A DNA stretch of 42,537 bases from Agromyces humi (GTDB taxonomy: Bacteria; Actinomycetota; Actinomycetes; Actinomycetales; Microbacteriaceae). The position numbers were made by a program, and so were the translations under genes. Positions 1 to 8,892 of this stretch are shown here, one piece after another. The DNA is taken from NCBI RefSeq assembly GCF_009720255.1, contig NZ_WJSP02000006.1, positions 1 through 42,537 of the forward strand, in the 5' to 3' direction. The notes beneath the pieces are model-generated. The model searched no databases and was not told where the DNA came from. It saw only the letters and a program-made list of their open reading frames with translations. Position 1 is the first letter of the stretch. Every line of letters starts with the position of its first letter.

Positions 1-197
1 CGTTCCTCGGCCTGCTGTGGCCCCGGCTCAAGCGGTTCCAAGCGGGCGCGGTGGCGGTGGCCGCCGCGGTCGTCGCCACGCTCGCGACGCCGGTGCTCAT
101 GCCCGGACTGCCGGTGCTCGTCGCCGCGATCGTCGCCGTGATCGTCGCCGTGATCGTCGGCTGGTTCGACCTGTTCTCGAGGCGGAGGGGCACATGA
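1..197 (+). CDS. azlC: AzlC family branched-chain amino acid exporter, C-terminal end (partial)
   Basis: Only the last ~64 codons are inside the window, read in the frame that ends at the TGA at 195-197. The residues are a hydrophobic run rich in Ala, Val and Ile, then a short basic tail (FSRRRGT), as expected for the last membrane helices of AzlC. The identification rests mainly on the next gene, which overlaps it by 4 bases (ATGA) and is a clear AzlD. AzlC and AzlD together form an exporter of branched-chain amino acids or their analogues in the cytoplasmic membrane. The 5' part cannot be assessed. Confidence 0.75.
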   Translation, partial: FLGLLWPRLKRFQAGAVAVAAAVVATLATPVLMPGLPVLVAAIVAVIVAVIVGWFDLFSRRRGT

Positions 198-499
198 CGA
201 CCTGGCACGTCATCCTCATCGCCGCGGCGGCGACGCTCGCCCTGAAGCTCGGCGGCTACCTCGTGCCGGCCGGCCTGCTCGAGCGTGAGCGGCCCGCCCG
301 CATCGCCGACCTCCTCACCGTCGCCCTGCTGGCGGCGCTCATCGCCGTGCAGACCCTGGGCGCCGGCCAGGCGATCGTCGTCGACGCGCGGGTGCCCGCG
401 CTCATCGTCGCGGCGGCGCTCTTCGCGCTGCGCGTGCCGTTCCTCGTCGTGGTGATCGTGGCCGCTCTCGTCGCGGCGGGCATCCGCGCGCTCACCTGA
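194..499 (+). CDS. azlD: AzlD family small subunit of branched-chain amino acid exporter
   Basis: 101 residues, the usual AzlD length, with three to four predicted membrane helices. The protein starts MTTWHVILIAAAATLALKLG and has the Gly-Tyr-Leu-Val-Pro segment typical of the family after the first helix. Its ATG overlaps the AzlC stop codon, so the two are probably translationally coupled. AzlD is the small partner of AzlC in the membrane exporter. The gene is convergent with the peptide deformylase, 10 bases away. Confidence 0.85.
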   Translation: MTTWHVILIAAAATLALKLGGYLVPAGLLERERPARIADLLTVALLAALIAVQTLGAGQAIVVDARVPALIVAAALFALRVPFLVVVIVAALVAAGIRALT

Positions 500-509
500 G
501 CGGATCGGC

Positions 510-1076
510 TCAGTCCTCGAGGTGGTCGACGCCCGGCATCCACGACACCCCGGGCTTGCCCCATCCGAGCTTGCGAGCGATCTTCGCCGCGATCCGCTGG
601 TCGCGTTCGCCGAGCCGGTCGACGTAGAGGGTGCCGTCGAGGTGGTCGTACTCGTGCTGGAAGATGCGGGCGAGCCAGCCCTCCGCCGCGATCTCGAACC
701 GCTCGCCGTCGAGGTCGGTGGCTCGCAGGATCGCGCGATCGGCGCGGCGCAGCCCGAACCGCTCACCGGGGAACGAGAGGCACCCCTCGGACTCCTCGTC
801 CTCGTCGGGTTCGCCGGCGGGCGGCGGGGAGATCCAGAGCTCGGGGTTGATCGCCACGCCCCGCCACTTCGTGCCGTCCTCGTCGGTCCAGCCGTAGGTG
901 AAGAGCCGCAGCGGCACGCCCACCTGCGGGGCGGCGAGGCCGACGCCGGGCGCGGCATCCATCGTCTCGAAGAGGTCGCGCACGAGGGAGCGCAGGTCGT
1001 CGTCGATGGTCTCGACGGGAAGGGCGGGGGAGTGCAGCACGGGGTCGCCGGAGATGCGGATGGGGAGGACGGCCAT
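510..1076 (-). CDS. def: peptide deformylase
   Basis: 188 residues from the start MAVLPIRISGDPVLHSPA. An in-frame extension to 1175 exists but reads through the upstream promoter region and is not family-like. All three metal-site motifs are present: GVGLAAPQVG (motif 1), EGCLSF (motif 2, Cys ligand) and QHEYDHLDG (motif 3, HExxH with two His ligands). The enzyme removes the formyl group from the N-terminal Met of nascent proteins at the ribosome. Length and motif spacing are normal for a bacterial Def. It is divergent from the permease gene starting at 1117, leaving only 40 bases for both promoters. Confidence 0.95.
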   Translation of the reverse strand: MAVLPIRISGDPVLHSPALPVETIDDDLRSLVRDLFETMDAAPGVGLAAPQVGVPLRLFTYGWTDEDGTKWRGVAINPELWISPPPAGEPDEDEESEGCLSFPGERFGLRRADRAILRATDLDGERFEIAAEGWLARIFQHEYDHLDGTLYVDRLGERDQRIAAKIARKLGWGKPGVSWMPGVDHLED

Positions 1077-1116
1077 TCGCCAAGGATATCCACGGCGGAC
1101 CCGGTAGGGTCGATGC

Positions 1117-2034
1117 GTGGATCCGGACCTGAGCGACCTCTCCGAGCAGATCGCACTCGACCCCACGTCGTTCATCGGAATTCCGTTGGCCCTCGTCGGT
1201 GCGGTATTCCTGTCCCTCGGTGCTCAGTTCCAGCACCGCGGCGTCGTCAAGGTCGAGGCGCGCACCGTCGACTCGCTCGGCAAGGGGCTGAACGGCAAGC
1301 AGCTCGCGTTGCTGCTCGCGCGCCCGTCGTGGGTGCTGGGCACGGTCATGCTCGGGCTGGCCATCATGTTCCAGCTCGGAAGCCTCTACTTCGCCCCGAT
1401 CATCGTGGTCCAGCCGCTCGGGGCGATCGCGCTGGTGATCACGTCGATCCTCAATTCGCGGCTGAACCACGTGAAGCTGAACCGCAAGTCGATCACCGCG
1501 ATCTTCATGTGCGTCGGGGGCGTGTTCCTCTTCGTGGGCGTCGCCGCGTTCACGGCCGTCGACAAGCCCGTCACCGACCGGCAGCTCGTCACGATCCTCA
1601 TCATCCTCGCCGTCGTGCTCGCCCTGGCCGGCGTCGCGTTCGGGCTGCTCCGCCGCCGCATCCGTGCCATCTTCTACGTCATCATGGCGGGAGTGCTCTA
1701 CGGCTTCGTTGCGACGCTCGCCAAGGTCGTGCTCGGCCGCATTCAGCAGGGCGAGGTCGAATGGCTCACCTGGACCTGCCTGCTCGGCCTGCTGCTGGCG
1801 ACGGCGCTCGGCGCGTACTTCGTGCAGAACGCCTATGCGACCGGGCCTCCCGACCTCGTGATCGCCGGACTGACGGTGGTCGACCCGATGGTCGCGGTCG
1901 TGATCGGCATCGTGGTGCTGGGCGAAGCGTCGCAGGCCCCGCTCTGGGCGAACCTGGTGTTCCTCCTCGCCGGCGTGATCGCCGTGTGGGGCGTGTTCAT
2001 GCTGGCCCGCAATCACCCGCAGACCCGGCTCTGA
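1117..2034 (+). CDS. DMT-family membrane permease
   Basis: 305 residues from a GTG start at 1117. About nine or ten hydrophobic segments can be seen, arranged as in the drug/metabolite transporter (EamA-like) superfamily, with a conserved-looking FAPIIVVQPLGAIALVITS segment near residues 90-110 and a second, similar segment near the C terminus (GPPDLVIAGLTVVDPMVAVV). Proteins of this type are common in Microbacteriaceae and often sit next to the glycosyltransferase that follows here. The substrate is unknown. A Mg-transporter (NIPA-like) relationship is possible but cannot be shown from sequence reading alone. Confidence 0.8.
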   Translation: MDPDLSDLSEQIALDPTSFIGIPLALVGAVFLSLGAQFQHRGVVKVEARTVDSLGKGLNGKQLALLLARPSWVLGTVMLGLAIMFQLGSLYFAPIIVVQPLGAIALVITSILNSRLNHVKLNRKSITAIFMCVGGVFLFVGVAAFTAVDKPVTDRQLVTILIILAVVLALAGVAFGLLRRRIRAIFYVIMAGVLYGFVATLAKVVLGRIQQGEVEWLTWTCLLGLLLATALGAYFVQNAYATGPPDLVIAGLTVVDPMVAVVIGIVVLGEASQAPLWANLVFLLAGVIAVWGVFMLARNHPQTRL

Positions 2035-2178
2035 CCGCCGTCGCGACATGCGCGCCCGCCGACGCGCCGACGCCGATGCGTAGACTATGTTCGGATTCAG
2101 TTCGCGAGGGTGACCCCCAGGACGACCACTCATCGAGGCCGATCGCCTCCATCCCAGAATTGCGAGGAACCACGCCAC

Positions 2179-3435
2179 GTGTCTGACACACCCGGTGCGA
2201 CTGCCCCCGCCGGCACCGACGGCGCGGAGACGGAACGTCCGCTCACGATCCTGATCGGCGCCGACACCTTCGCGCCCGACGTGAACGGCGCTGCGCGCTT
2301 CGCCGAGCGCCTCGCCGCCGGACTGGTCGAGCGCGGGCACGACGTGCACGTGATGGCCCCCGCCGCGAACCGCAAGCACGGCACGTGGAAGGAGGTGCAC
2401 GAGGGTCAGGAGATCACCGCACACCGTCTCTACAGCTGGCGCTGGTACCCGCACGACTGGCTGCGGTTCGCGCTGCCGTGGCGTATCAAGCAGAACAGCT
2501 CGCGCGTCATCGACGCGGTGAAGCCCGATGTCGTGCACTTCCAGTCCCACATCATCGTGGGCCGCGGTCTCTCGCTCGAAGCGCAGAAGCGCGGCATCCG
2601 CATCATCGGCACCAACCACTTCATGCCCGAGAACATGCTGGAGTTCACCCTGCTGCCCAAGGCGTGGCAGGAATGGGCGGTCGGTCTCGCGTGGAAGGCG
2701 GCGGGCCGCACGTTCGGCCGGGCCGAGGCCGTCACCACGCCGACGCGCCGGGCCTCGCAGTTCCTCGAGAAGCACACCGGGCTCAGGGGAGTGCATGCGA
2801 TCTCGTGCGGCATCGACGCGCACAAGTACTCGCCCGACTGGTCGCCCCGCACGGAGAACCGCATCCTGTTCGTCGGCCGCGTGACCGGCGAGAAGCAGAT
2901 CGACGTGCTGCTGCGTGCGATCACGCTGCTGCCCGCCGAGCTCGACGCCAAGGTCGAGATCGTCGGCGGCGGCGACCAGCTGCGCAACCTGCAGCACATG
3001 GCGTCGGAACTCGGCATCGCCAACCGCGTCACCTTCACCGGGTACGTCACCGACGACGAACTGCGCGAGGCGTATCACCGCGCCTCCGTGCTGGCGATGC
3101 CCTCGATCGCCGAGCTGCAGAGCATCGTGACGATGGAGGCCATGGCCTCGGCGCTGCCCGTTGTCGCCGCGAACGCGATGGCCCTGCCGCACCTCGTGCA
3201 CGACGGCGAGAACGGGTACCTCTTCGACCCGGGCAGCCCCGACGACCTCGCAGCGAAGCTGCGCACCGTGCTCGAAGCGTCGCCCGAGGAGTACCGCACC
3301 CTCAAGGAGGGCTCCCTGCGGCTCATCGCGGCGCACGACATCCAGCGCACGATCTCGACATTCGAGAGCCTGTATCGTGGAAGGCCGGTGACCGACCCGG
3401 TCACGGATGTCGCGCCCGCAGCACTCCCCGAGTGA
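2179..3435 (+). CDS. GT4-family glycosyltransferase
   Basis: 418 residues from the GTG at 2179 (VSDTPGATA), with GAGGA about ten bases upstream; the reading frame is open further upstream to 2110. The N-terminal Rossmann half has LIGADTFAPDVNGAARFAE, the usual acceptor-side start of GT4 enzymes. The C-terminal half has FVGRVTGEKQIDVLL and the donor-binding E-x7-E motif (IAELQSIVTMEAMA), followed by DGENGYLF. These show a retaining glycosyltransferase using a nucleotide-sugar donor, resembling actinobacterial mannosyltransferases such as those acting on phosphatidylinositol. The exact acceptor is not determined. It lies directly upstream of a tRNA gene. Confidence 0.88.
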   Translation: MSDTPGATAPAGTDGAETERPLTILIGADTFAPDVNGAARFAERLAAGLVERGHDVHVMAPAANRKHGTWKEVHEGQEITAHRLYSWRWYPHDWLRFALPWRIKQNSSRVIDAVKPDVVHFQSHIIVGRGLSLEAQKRGIRIIGTNHFMPENMLEFTLLPKAWQEWAVGLAWKAAGRTFGRAEAVTTPTRRASQFLEKHTGLRGVHAISCGIDAHKYSPDWSPRTENRILFVGRVTGEKQIDVLLRAITLLPAELDAKVEIVGGGDQLRNLQHMASELGIANRVTFTGYVTDDELREAYHRASVLAMPSIAELQSIVTMEAMASALPVVAANAMALPHLVHDGENGYLFDPGSPDDLAAKLRTVLEASPEEYRTLKEGSLRLIAAHDIQRTISTFESLYRGRPVTDPVTDVAPAALPE

Positions 3436-3445
3436 GGCGCCGCGA

Positions 3446-3519
3446 GGGGCGGTAGCTCAGCCGGTCAGAGCAGTGGACTCATAATCCATCGGTCACGGGT
3501 TCAAGTCCCGTCCGCCCTA
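3446..3519 (+). tRNA. tRNA with anticodon CAT (elongator Met, or Ile2)
   Basis: A full cloverleaf can be drawn. The acceptor arm GGGGCGG pairs with CCGCCCT (one G-T pair), then TA, a D arm starting GCTCAG, an anticodon loop CTCATAA with a G-T closing pair in its stem, and a T arm ACGGG-TTCAAGT-CCCGT. The discriminator base is A at 3519. The anticodon stem lacks the three G-C pairs of an initiator tRNA, so this is elongator Met or a lysidine-type Ile tRNA; sequence reading alone does not separate them. Its 3' end is the left boundary of the island described below. Confidence 0.93.
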
Positions 3520-3520
3520 C
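3486..3520 (+). repeat. left direct repeat (attL-like, part of tRNA gene)
   Basis: This covers the 3' half of the anticodon arm through the T arm and acceptor 3' strand. It matches 8049-8082 in 33 of 35 aligned positions: G at 3491 is A in the other copy, and one A of TTCAAG is missing there. Weak similarity may continue a further ~30 bases beyond both copies (ATCAGGATTTCT against ATCAGGGATTCT). Confidence 0.75.
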
Positions 3521-3524
3521 TCTG

Positions 3525-3573
3525 AAATCTCGTCTCATCAGGATTTCTTGTCCCGAACGAAGGGACGAGATTT
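3525..3573 (+). terminator. inverted repeat downstream of the tRNA
   Basis: Ten-base perfect arms, AAATCTCGTC at 3525-3534 and GACGAGATTT at 3564-3573, flank a smaller hairpin (GTCCC at 3550-3554 with GGGAC at 3562-3566, loop GAACGAA). The two structures compete for GGGAC. Its position right after the tRNA suggests transcript termination or processing, but there is no clean T run, so a role as recombination-site arm sequence is also possible. Confidence 0.4.
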
Positions 3574-3576
3574 GAT

Positions 3577-3600
3577 GCGCAACACGTTTATCCGACACTC
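3577..3600 (+). repeat. dispersed degenerate repeat, module 2 (copy 1)
   Basis: The core CACGTTTATCC here is shared with 12713-12740 and, as CACGTTCATCC, with 35922-35945. A shared GGGTGGTCG block follows at a variable distance in the first two loci. It sits in the 270-base stretch between the tRNA and the first island gene, where I see no coding sequence. Confidence 0.45.
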
Positions 3601-3792
3601 TTGGTCGAGAAGCGGTTTCGTAGGCTTCCCTGGACGTCGGGTGGTCGTCAGGATCAATACTGCCCTGAACTTAGTTCCGGTCTCGCTCACGGTCGCACAG
3701 GCACACGCGTTGCTGGCTCAGGGTCGTCAGTTCGTCACCCGACCGGTAGCGGATCCCCTTGCGGGGCCTCCGGATGCTGTGTGGCCGCTCCC

Positions 3793-3993
3793 TCAGGCCT
3801 TGCCGCCCGTCTCACGGCCGTCCTTAGCGCGGGTGAGATCGGTCTCCGCCCGTGCACCATCGACGCCCCTCGCGACCTCGCCGCCCATGCGCTGGTCGAG
3901 CGCGCTACCCCTGCCGAACCGATTCCACAGCGTTACGCCGACGGCGGCGAGCACGATGACACTGCCGATCACGATCCAGCTCACCAAGTCCAT
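3793..3993 (-). CDS. small single-pass membrane protein, unknown function
   Basis: 66 residues starting MDLVSWIVIGSVIVLAAVGV, preceded by a good ribosome site (GGGAG, five bases before the ATG). Residues 5-23 form one membrane helix. The remainder is charged and hydrophilic (DQRMGG, ETDLTRAKDG), most likely cytoplasmic. No family is recognised. It is inside the tRNA-flanked island and transcribed toward the tRNA. The codon pattern and ribosome site argue that it is real rather than spurious. Confidence 0.6.
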   Translation of the reverse strand: MDLVSWIVIGSVIVLAAVGVTLWNRFGRGSALDQRMGGEVARGVDGARAETDLTRAKDGRETGGKA

Positions 3994-4213
3994 GGGAACT
4001 CCCGTCAGCCCGCCGCCTCATCGCGGCACCCTGGGGCGGAGGATACGCCCCGGTTGGATGGTCGGCGGCATCGGCAGGACGAATGGCGCCGCCGAGCCGA
4101 CCCAAAGCGAGAGACCCGACCCGGAGAATTTGATCGGAGTTCAGCGTTCCCCTTGGTGCTGGGCTCGTCCGCTGAGCCGACCGACTCGCGGATCCCAATC
4201 GAACCCCTGACGT

Positions 4214-4387
4214 TCAGTTGGTCGTGGTGGTTCGAGTTGTCAGAGCTAGGCGGACGCGCGGCAGGTCTTCGCGGGCGATGACAACGGTGGTGGCTACGTG
4301 CGGGAGCAGTTGCGCGCCGATTGCGTAGACGAGCGGGTCGGTATCAATCTGGGCTGCCGGAGGTTCCGCCCCGTCGATCTCGAGCAT
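4214..4387 (-). CDS. small hypothetical protein or gene remnant
   Basis: 57 codons from ATG at 4387. The translation begins MLEIDGAEPPAAQIDTDPLV and has a plausible hydrophobic/charged pattern (IGAQLLPHVATTVVIARE). The open frame continues upstream of the ATG without a better start, so this may be the C-terminal fragment of a longer lost gene. No family is recognised and no ribosome site is convincing. It lies in the island, just downstream of the truncated hydrolase in the same direction. Confidence 0.3.
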   Translation of the reverse strand: MLEIDGAEPPAAQIDTDPLVYAIGAQLLPHVATTVVIAREDLPRVRLALTTRTTTTN

Positions 4388-4479
4388 GGCACGAACACGA
4401 CGGGATAGGCGTCCTCGAATCGCATTTCTCCACGCGAGTCGGGGCTCTCAGCGACTGCGTGAGAATCGCCCCGGTCCGC

Positions 4480-5436
4480 TCACTGAGCAGGCTGCTCGGA
4501 CGTCGAATACCGGATGGATGAGCTCTTGGCTTGATGAACCGCGTCCATCGGTTCGAGCCGCGGTCCTCGTCGCATCTTGTCGACGTCGATGATCGCCTGC
4601 GCGAAGGCGTCGGGCGCTTCCTGCGGCAGGTTGTGGCCGATCCCGCCGGTGATCACGCGATGCGCGTACGGCCCGGTGAACTTCGCCGCGTAGGCCGAGG
4701 CATCCGGGTGGGGTGCGCCGTTGGCGTCGCCCTCGAGCGTGATGGTCGGCACCGAAATCGTCGGAGTCCCGGCGAGTCGGTCCTCTACTTCGGCGTATCT
4801 CGGGTCGCCGTCGGCGAGGCCGAGGCGCCAACGGTAGTTGTGGATCACGATTTCGACGTGGTCAGCGTTGTCGAGCGCGACGGCGCTGGCGTCGAAGGTC
4901 GTGTCGTCGAACGCCCACTTCGGTGATGCGAGCCGCCAGACCAGCTTTGCGAAGTCGCGGCGGTACCGGTCGTACCCTGCCCGTCCCCGCTCGGTAGCGA
5001 AGTAGTACTGGTACCACCACTGCAGCTCGGCGGCCGGCGGGAGCGGTACGGTGCCGGCGGCCTGACTGCCGATGAGGTAGCCGCTTACCGAGACGAGGCC
5101 GATCGTGCGCTCCGGGTGCAGTACGGCCAGGATGTCGGCGGTGCGGGCACCCCAGTCGAAGCCGGCGACGATCACGCCCTCGATGGCGAGCGCGTCGAGG
5201 AACGCGATCGCGTCCGCCGCGAGCACGGACTGCTGCGCGTTGCGAGCGGTGTTGGCATCCCGGAAGACCGTTTCACCGTGCCCTCGCAGGTAGGGCACGA
5301 GCACCCGGTATCCGGCTTCCGTGAGCCGCTTGACCGACAAGCTCATCAGCCTTGGGCGCGAACCAGGTTCATTGCCCGGCACAACGCTCCAGCTCATCGA
5401 GTGGCATCGAGAACTGGCACCGATGATCATGGCCAA
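4480..5436 (-). pseudogene. alpha/beta hydrolase, N-terminally truncated
   Basis: From about residue 31 the protein matches the alpha/beta hydrolase family: KRLTEAGYRVLVPYLRGHG, the nucleophile elbow AGFDWGARTA (Asp nucleophile, as in epoxide hydrolases and haloalkane dehalogenases), a cap region with WWYQYYFATERGRAGYD, and the catalytic His in GGIGHNLPQEAP. The first strand and the oxyanion-hole HG(F/W)P segment expected ~35 residues before LVPYLRGHG are missing. The first ~30 residues are unrelated and run into the dispersed repeat at 5411-5490. The 5' end therefore seems to have been replaced by recombination, and the product is probably inactive. The family acts on epoxides, halides or esters; the substrate here is unknown. 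Confidence 0.65.
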
Positions 5437-5490
5437 GAACTCCCGATCACGTTGAGATTCTTCGAGATCCCGGCTCGGGCCGAGGCGGCG
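5411..5490. repeat. dispersed degenerate repeat, module 1 (copy 1)
   Basis: About 80 bases align almost without gaps to 12783-12862 (roughly three quarters identical by eye), sharing the end block ATCCCGGCTCG-GCCGAGG. A shorter match, centred on GATGCCGAGATCGGTCGAG, is at 35852-35902. This copy lies exactly at the broken 5' end of the hydrolase, linking the repeat to the truncation. The 5437-5583 interval contains nothing else I can identify. Confidence 0.55.
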
Positions 5491-5583
5491 TATCCATTGG
5501 TCCGCGGTTGTGCACCGGGCGGATCCTCTTCGAGTCTTCTCGATACGTGCCCGTTCGACTCGGATTGGTTGGCGAGGTGTCCC

Positions 5584-6519
5584 TCAGAGGAGTTCTTTCG
5601 GGGGGCGTGCCAGATCGCCTGCTCGATCTACGGACCCTTCTCGCGGACCAGTCGAGCGAGTACTTTCAGCCTCCGCGGTCCAGCTGGCGAGGAGCTGGAG
5701 GGCGTCGTGTGAGGGGCTTCCCGGTTCGGCGGTGTAAGCGATCAGCATCAGTTCACGTGCTGAGGAGAGTTCCATGGCTTCGTAGCTGAGGTCGAGGTGG
5801 CCGACGGTGGGGTGGGTGATGCGCTTGATCCCGGTGCGGTGTTCGCGGACATCGTGGGAGGCCCACAGCGTGCGGAACGCCTCGCTGCGTGTGGAGAGTT
5901 CGCCGACCAGGTCGCTGAGCGGGCGGTCGTGGGGCGCGCGGCCTGCTTCGGTGCGCAGGAGCGCGACGGTCTGCTGCGCGGCGTCGTCCCAGTCCCGATA
6001 GAACGCGGGGGCTCGTTCGTCGAGGAACACGAATCGACCGAAGTTCGCCGGGCGTTGCGGTTGCACGTACAACTCGGAGAAGACCGCGCGGGCGAGCCGG
6101 TTCGCGGCGATGATGTCGAGGCGACCGTTCTGCACGAACGCCGGCACATCGTGCATGGCGTCCAGGAGCTGCTGCACGCCTGGACGCACGTGCTGCGGCC
6201 TCGCCGGACCGCGGCGTCGTCGCGGGTGGATGCCCTCGTTCACGGTCCGAACGAGGTCGTAAAGGTGCGCGCGCTCGGCGCCGTTCAGCTGCAGGGCCCG
6301 GCTGACGCCTTCGAGCACGGCTTCGGACACTCCTTTGGCGTTGCCGCGTTCGAGCCGGGTGTAGTACTCGACGCTCATCCCGGCGACCAGGGCGACTTCT
6401 TGGCGGCGGAGCCCGGGGACGCGGCGTCGGCCGCCGAAGTCGGGCAGGCCGACCTGGCCGGGGGAGAGCCGGGCCCGTCGTGTGGTCAGGAACTCCCGGA
6501 TCTCGTTCGGAGTGTCCAT
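5584..6519 (-). CDS. XRE-family regulator with MmyB-like ligand-binding domain
   Basis: 311 residues. The N-terminal helix-turn-helix (about 1-80) has LRRQEVALVAGMSVEYYTRLERG. The C-terminal MmyB-like domain (about 105-285) has NRLARAVFSEL, NFGRFVFLDERAPAFYRDWD, LVGELSTRSEAFRTLWASHDV and the closing YTAEPGSPSHDALQLLASW. Such regulators usually repress a divergent oxidoreductase gene and respond to a small ligand, possibly a fatty acid as in the structurally known MmyB. Here the divergent partner is the aldo/keto reductase, 174 bases away. It is clearly paralogous to the regulator at 11326-12207. The C-terminal ~25 residues are an unconserved tail. Confidence 0.9.
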   Translation of the reverse strand: MDTPNEIREFLTTRRARLSPGQVGLPDFGGRRRVPGLRRQEVALVAGMSVEYYTRLERGNAKGVSEAVLEGVSRALQLNGAERAHLYDLVRTVNEGIHPRRRRGPARPQHVRPGVQQLLDAMHDVPAFVQNGRLDIIAANRLARAVFSELYVQPQRPANFGRFVFLDERAPAFYRDWDDAAQQTVALLRTEAGRAPHDRPLSDLVGELSTRSEAFRTLWASHDVREHRTGIKRITHPTVGHLDLSYEAMELSSARELMLIAYTAEPGSPSHDALQLLASWTAEAESTRSTGPREGSVDRAGDLARPPKELL

Positions 6520-6550
6520 GCCACCGAATCTACGTCAGCGACCGCGACCG

Positions 6551-6563
6551 CAGGGGGTCCCTG
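6551..6563. promoter_or_regulatory. candidate operator of MmyB-type regulator
   Basis: CAGGGGGTCCCTG is a 5+3+5 palindrome in the divergent gap between regulator and aldo/keto reductase, 31 bases from the regulator start. A near copy (GGGGGAGTCCCTG) occupies the equivalent gap of the paralogous regulator at 11255-11267, which supports a shared operator. Binding is inferred only. Confidence 0.4.
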
Positions 6564-6693
6564 GTGTTAACCGGATCGGCCGGGTCTGCCTCGGTTCGGT
6601 GAGCCGATCTTGACTGGGTACATCACACACGACCGGACCGGGATCCGACCGATACCGGAGCCACGTCCCAGTTCCGAGAGAAGGAAGCACCAC

Positions 6694-7674
<981 letters not shown>

Positions 7675-8274
7675 ACCTACCGATGGCACGTGGCAGAAGG
7701 CATGGAGGCCACTCTGCGGCCAATCACCCGTTCATCGTCGGCAGGGAGTTCACCGAGTCCCTCGGCGTGTCCGGAGACAGAATTCCTTGGAAGGATCGCG
7801 TTCCAGGCACGTCCCGGCAAGTATCCGCGCAAGCTCGTGGACGCGCGGTCCGGATGATCGTCGAGGATGCCCGGCCCGGCACCGGCTCGGTCTTGGAATC
7901 GGCATCTCGGAGGCAATGCGGACATGGATCGCCGCCACCAGCTCGACGCGGGCGTGGCAGATCCCGCACTCGCCGGGCCGGCGGACCCTACCCATGGTTT
8001 GATCCGCGCACTGCTCCCGCCGAGACGGCGCGTGCAGGCCGAGGAGTTCCATCAGTCACGGGTTCAGTCCCGTCCGCCCTACCAATTGCTCTCGATCAGG
8101 GATTCTGGCCCAGCGGAGCGAACCGTGAGTGACGCCGAGCGGTGGCGTTCCGGACGTTATCGACGAGACTGGATTCGCCTCGTCCGGGTTCGCTTCCGCC
8201 TTGGGGATCTGGTCGCTGGGGTGCGAGATCAACGCCGACCGTGCCGGCAACACTGCATGACCCGCGCCGGGTGA
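7675..8274. other. 600-base gene-free stretch at the right end of the island
   Basis: Several short open frames occur on both strands, but none has a ribosome site, family pattern or consistent codon bias. The only feature seen is the partial tRNA copy at 8049-8082. The region past that copy (8083-8274) may be the original chromosome flank. Confidence 0.5.
8049..8082 (+). repeat. right direct repeat (attR-like, partial tRNA 3' end)
   Basis: This is a copy of 3486-3520 with one substitution and a one-base deletion inside the T loop (TTCAGTC instead of TTCAAGTC). No 5' half of a tRNA precedes it, so it is not a functional tRNA. It marks the putative right junction of the island. Confidence 0.7.
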
Positions 8275-8847
8275 TCACGGTCCGGTGATGGTGCCGGTGA
8301 ACGCGGGGGCGTCGCGGATGGTCGCTACGTCGTCGAAGGTGCCGATCGGGACGATTCCGTCGTAGTAGCCGACGTTGTCGTAGTAGAGGACGAGCGCCTG
8401 GCTGGGGGCGTAGTAGCCGATGGTGCCCGGTTCGGCGTCGCTTCCGGGCGGCATGCCATCGAGTGAGAGTGGGGCCGGAAGTGGAGCGATCTTCTCTTGC
8501 CCGCCGAAGTCGCCGAACGAGAGTTGCAGCGGAAGCTGGACGAGGAGCGAGGCCGTGGCGGCGTTGTCCTGCAGGGATCCGCGGACGGTCGTGCCGCCGA
8601 AGGTGATGAGAACGGAATGGTCGGTGGACACGGATGCCTCCTCGGTCAGGGCAGGTGCTTCGGCGCCCGAAGTGGGCGGCGGCGCCGGCGGTGCCGTTGA
8701 TGCCGTGGATGGTGTCGCGTGCGTGATGCCCGGCAAGCGAGCCGCGTCGTCGGCTCCCGCGCAGCCCGAAGAGACGAGGATCACGGCAAGCACGGCGCTT
8801 CCATGCGTGAAGGCGACGCCGCCGCGTCCATCGGTATGGGTCATCAT
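8275..8847 (-). CDS. cyclophilin-like fold lipoprotein
   Basis: 190 residues. The N terminus has a hydrophobic signal ending in a lipobox (LVSSGCAG, Cys about residue 29), then a Pro/Thr/Ala-rich linker to ~65. The rest has the pattern of the bacterial cyclophilin-like family: TTVRGSLQDNAATASLLVQL, FGGQEKIAPLP, GTIGYYAPSQALVLYYD, GIVPIGTFDD. These proteins share the cyclophilin barrel but generally lack the prolyl isomerase residues; their role is unknown. It is probably anchored to the outer face of the membrane. It follows the dehydrogenase by 45 bases on the same strand, and genes of this family are often found beside MmyB-controlled reductases. Confidence 0.8.
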   Translation of the reverse strand: MMTHTDGRGGVAFTHGSAVLAVILVSSGCAGADDAARLPGITHATPSTASTAPPAPPPTSGAEAPALTEEASVSTDHSVLITFGGTTVRGSLQDNAATASLLVQLPLQLSFGDFGGQEKIAPLPAPLSLDGMPPGSDAEPGTIGYYAPSQALVLYYDNVGYYDGIVPIGTFDDVATIRDAPAFTGTITGP

Positions 8848-8892
8848 CGCGCCCCTCGTCTTCTCATCAGCCCAACGTCCTCTCTCATCTGT

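Noticed and set aside
763-3336. An 857-codon open frame on the minus strand opposite the permease and glycosyltransferase
   Set aside because: Antisense to clear genes, rich in Arg/His/Asp/Gly with no domain; caused by high GC at third positions.
8049-8082. A second tRNA gene
   Set aside because: Only the 3' half is present and the T loop lacks one base; treated as an att-like repeat.
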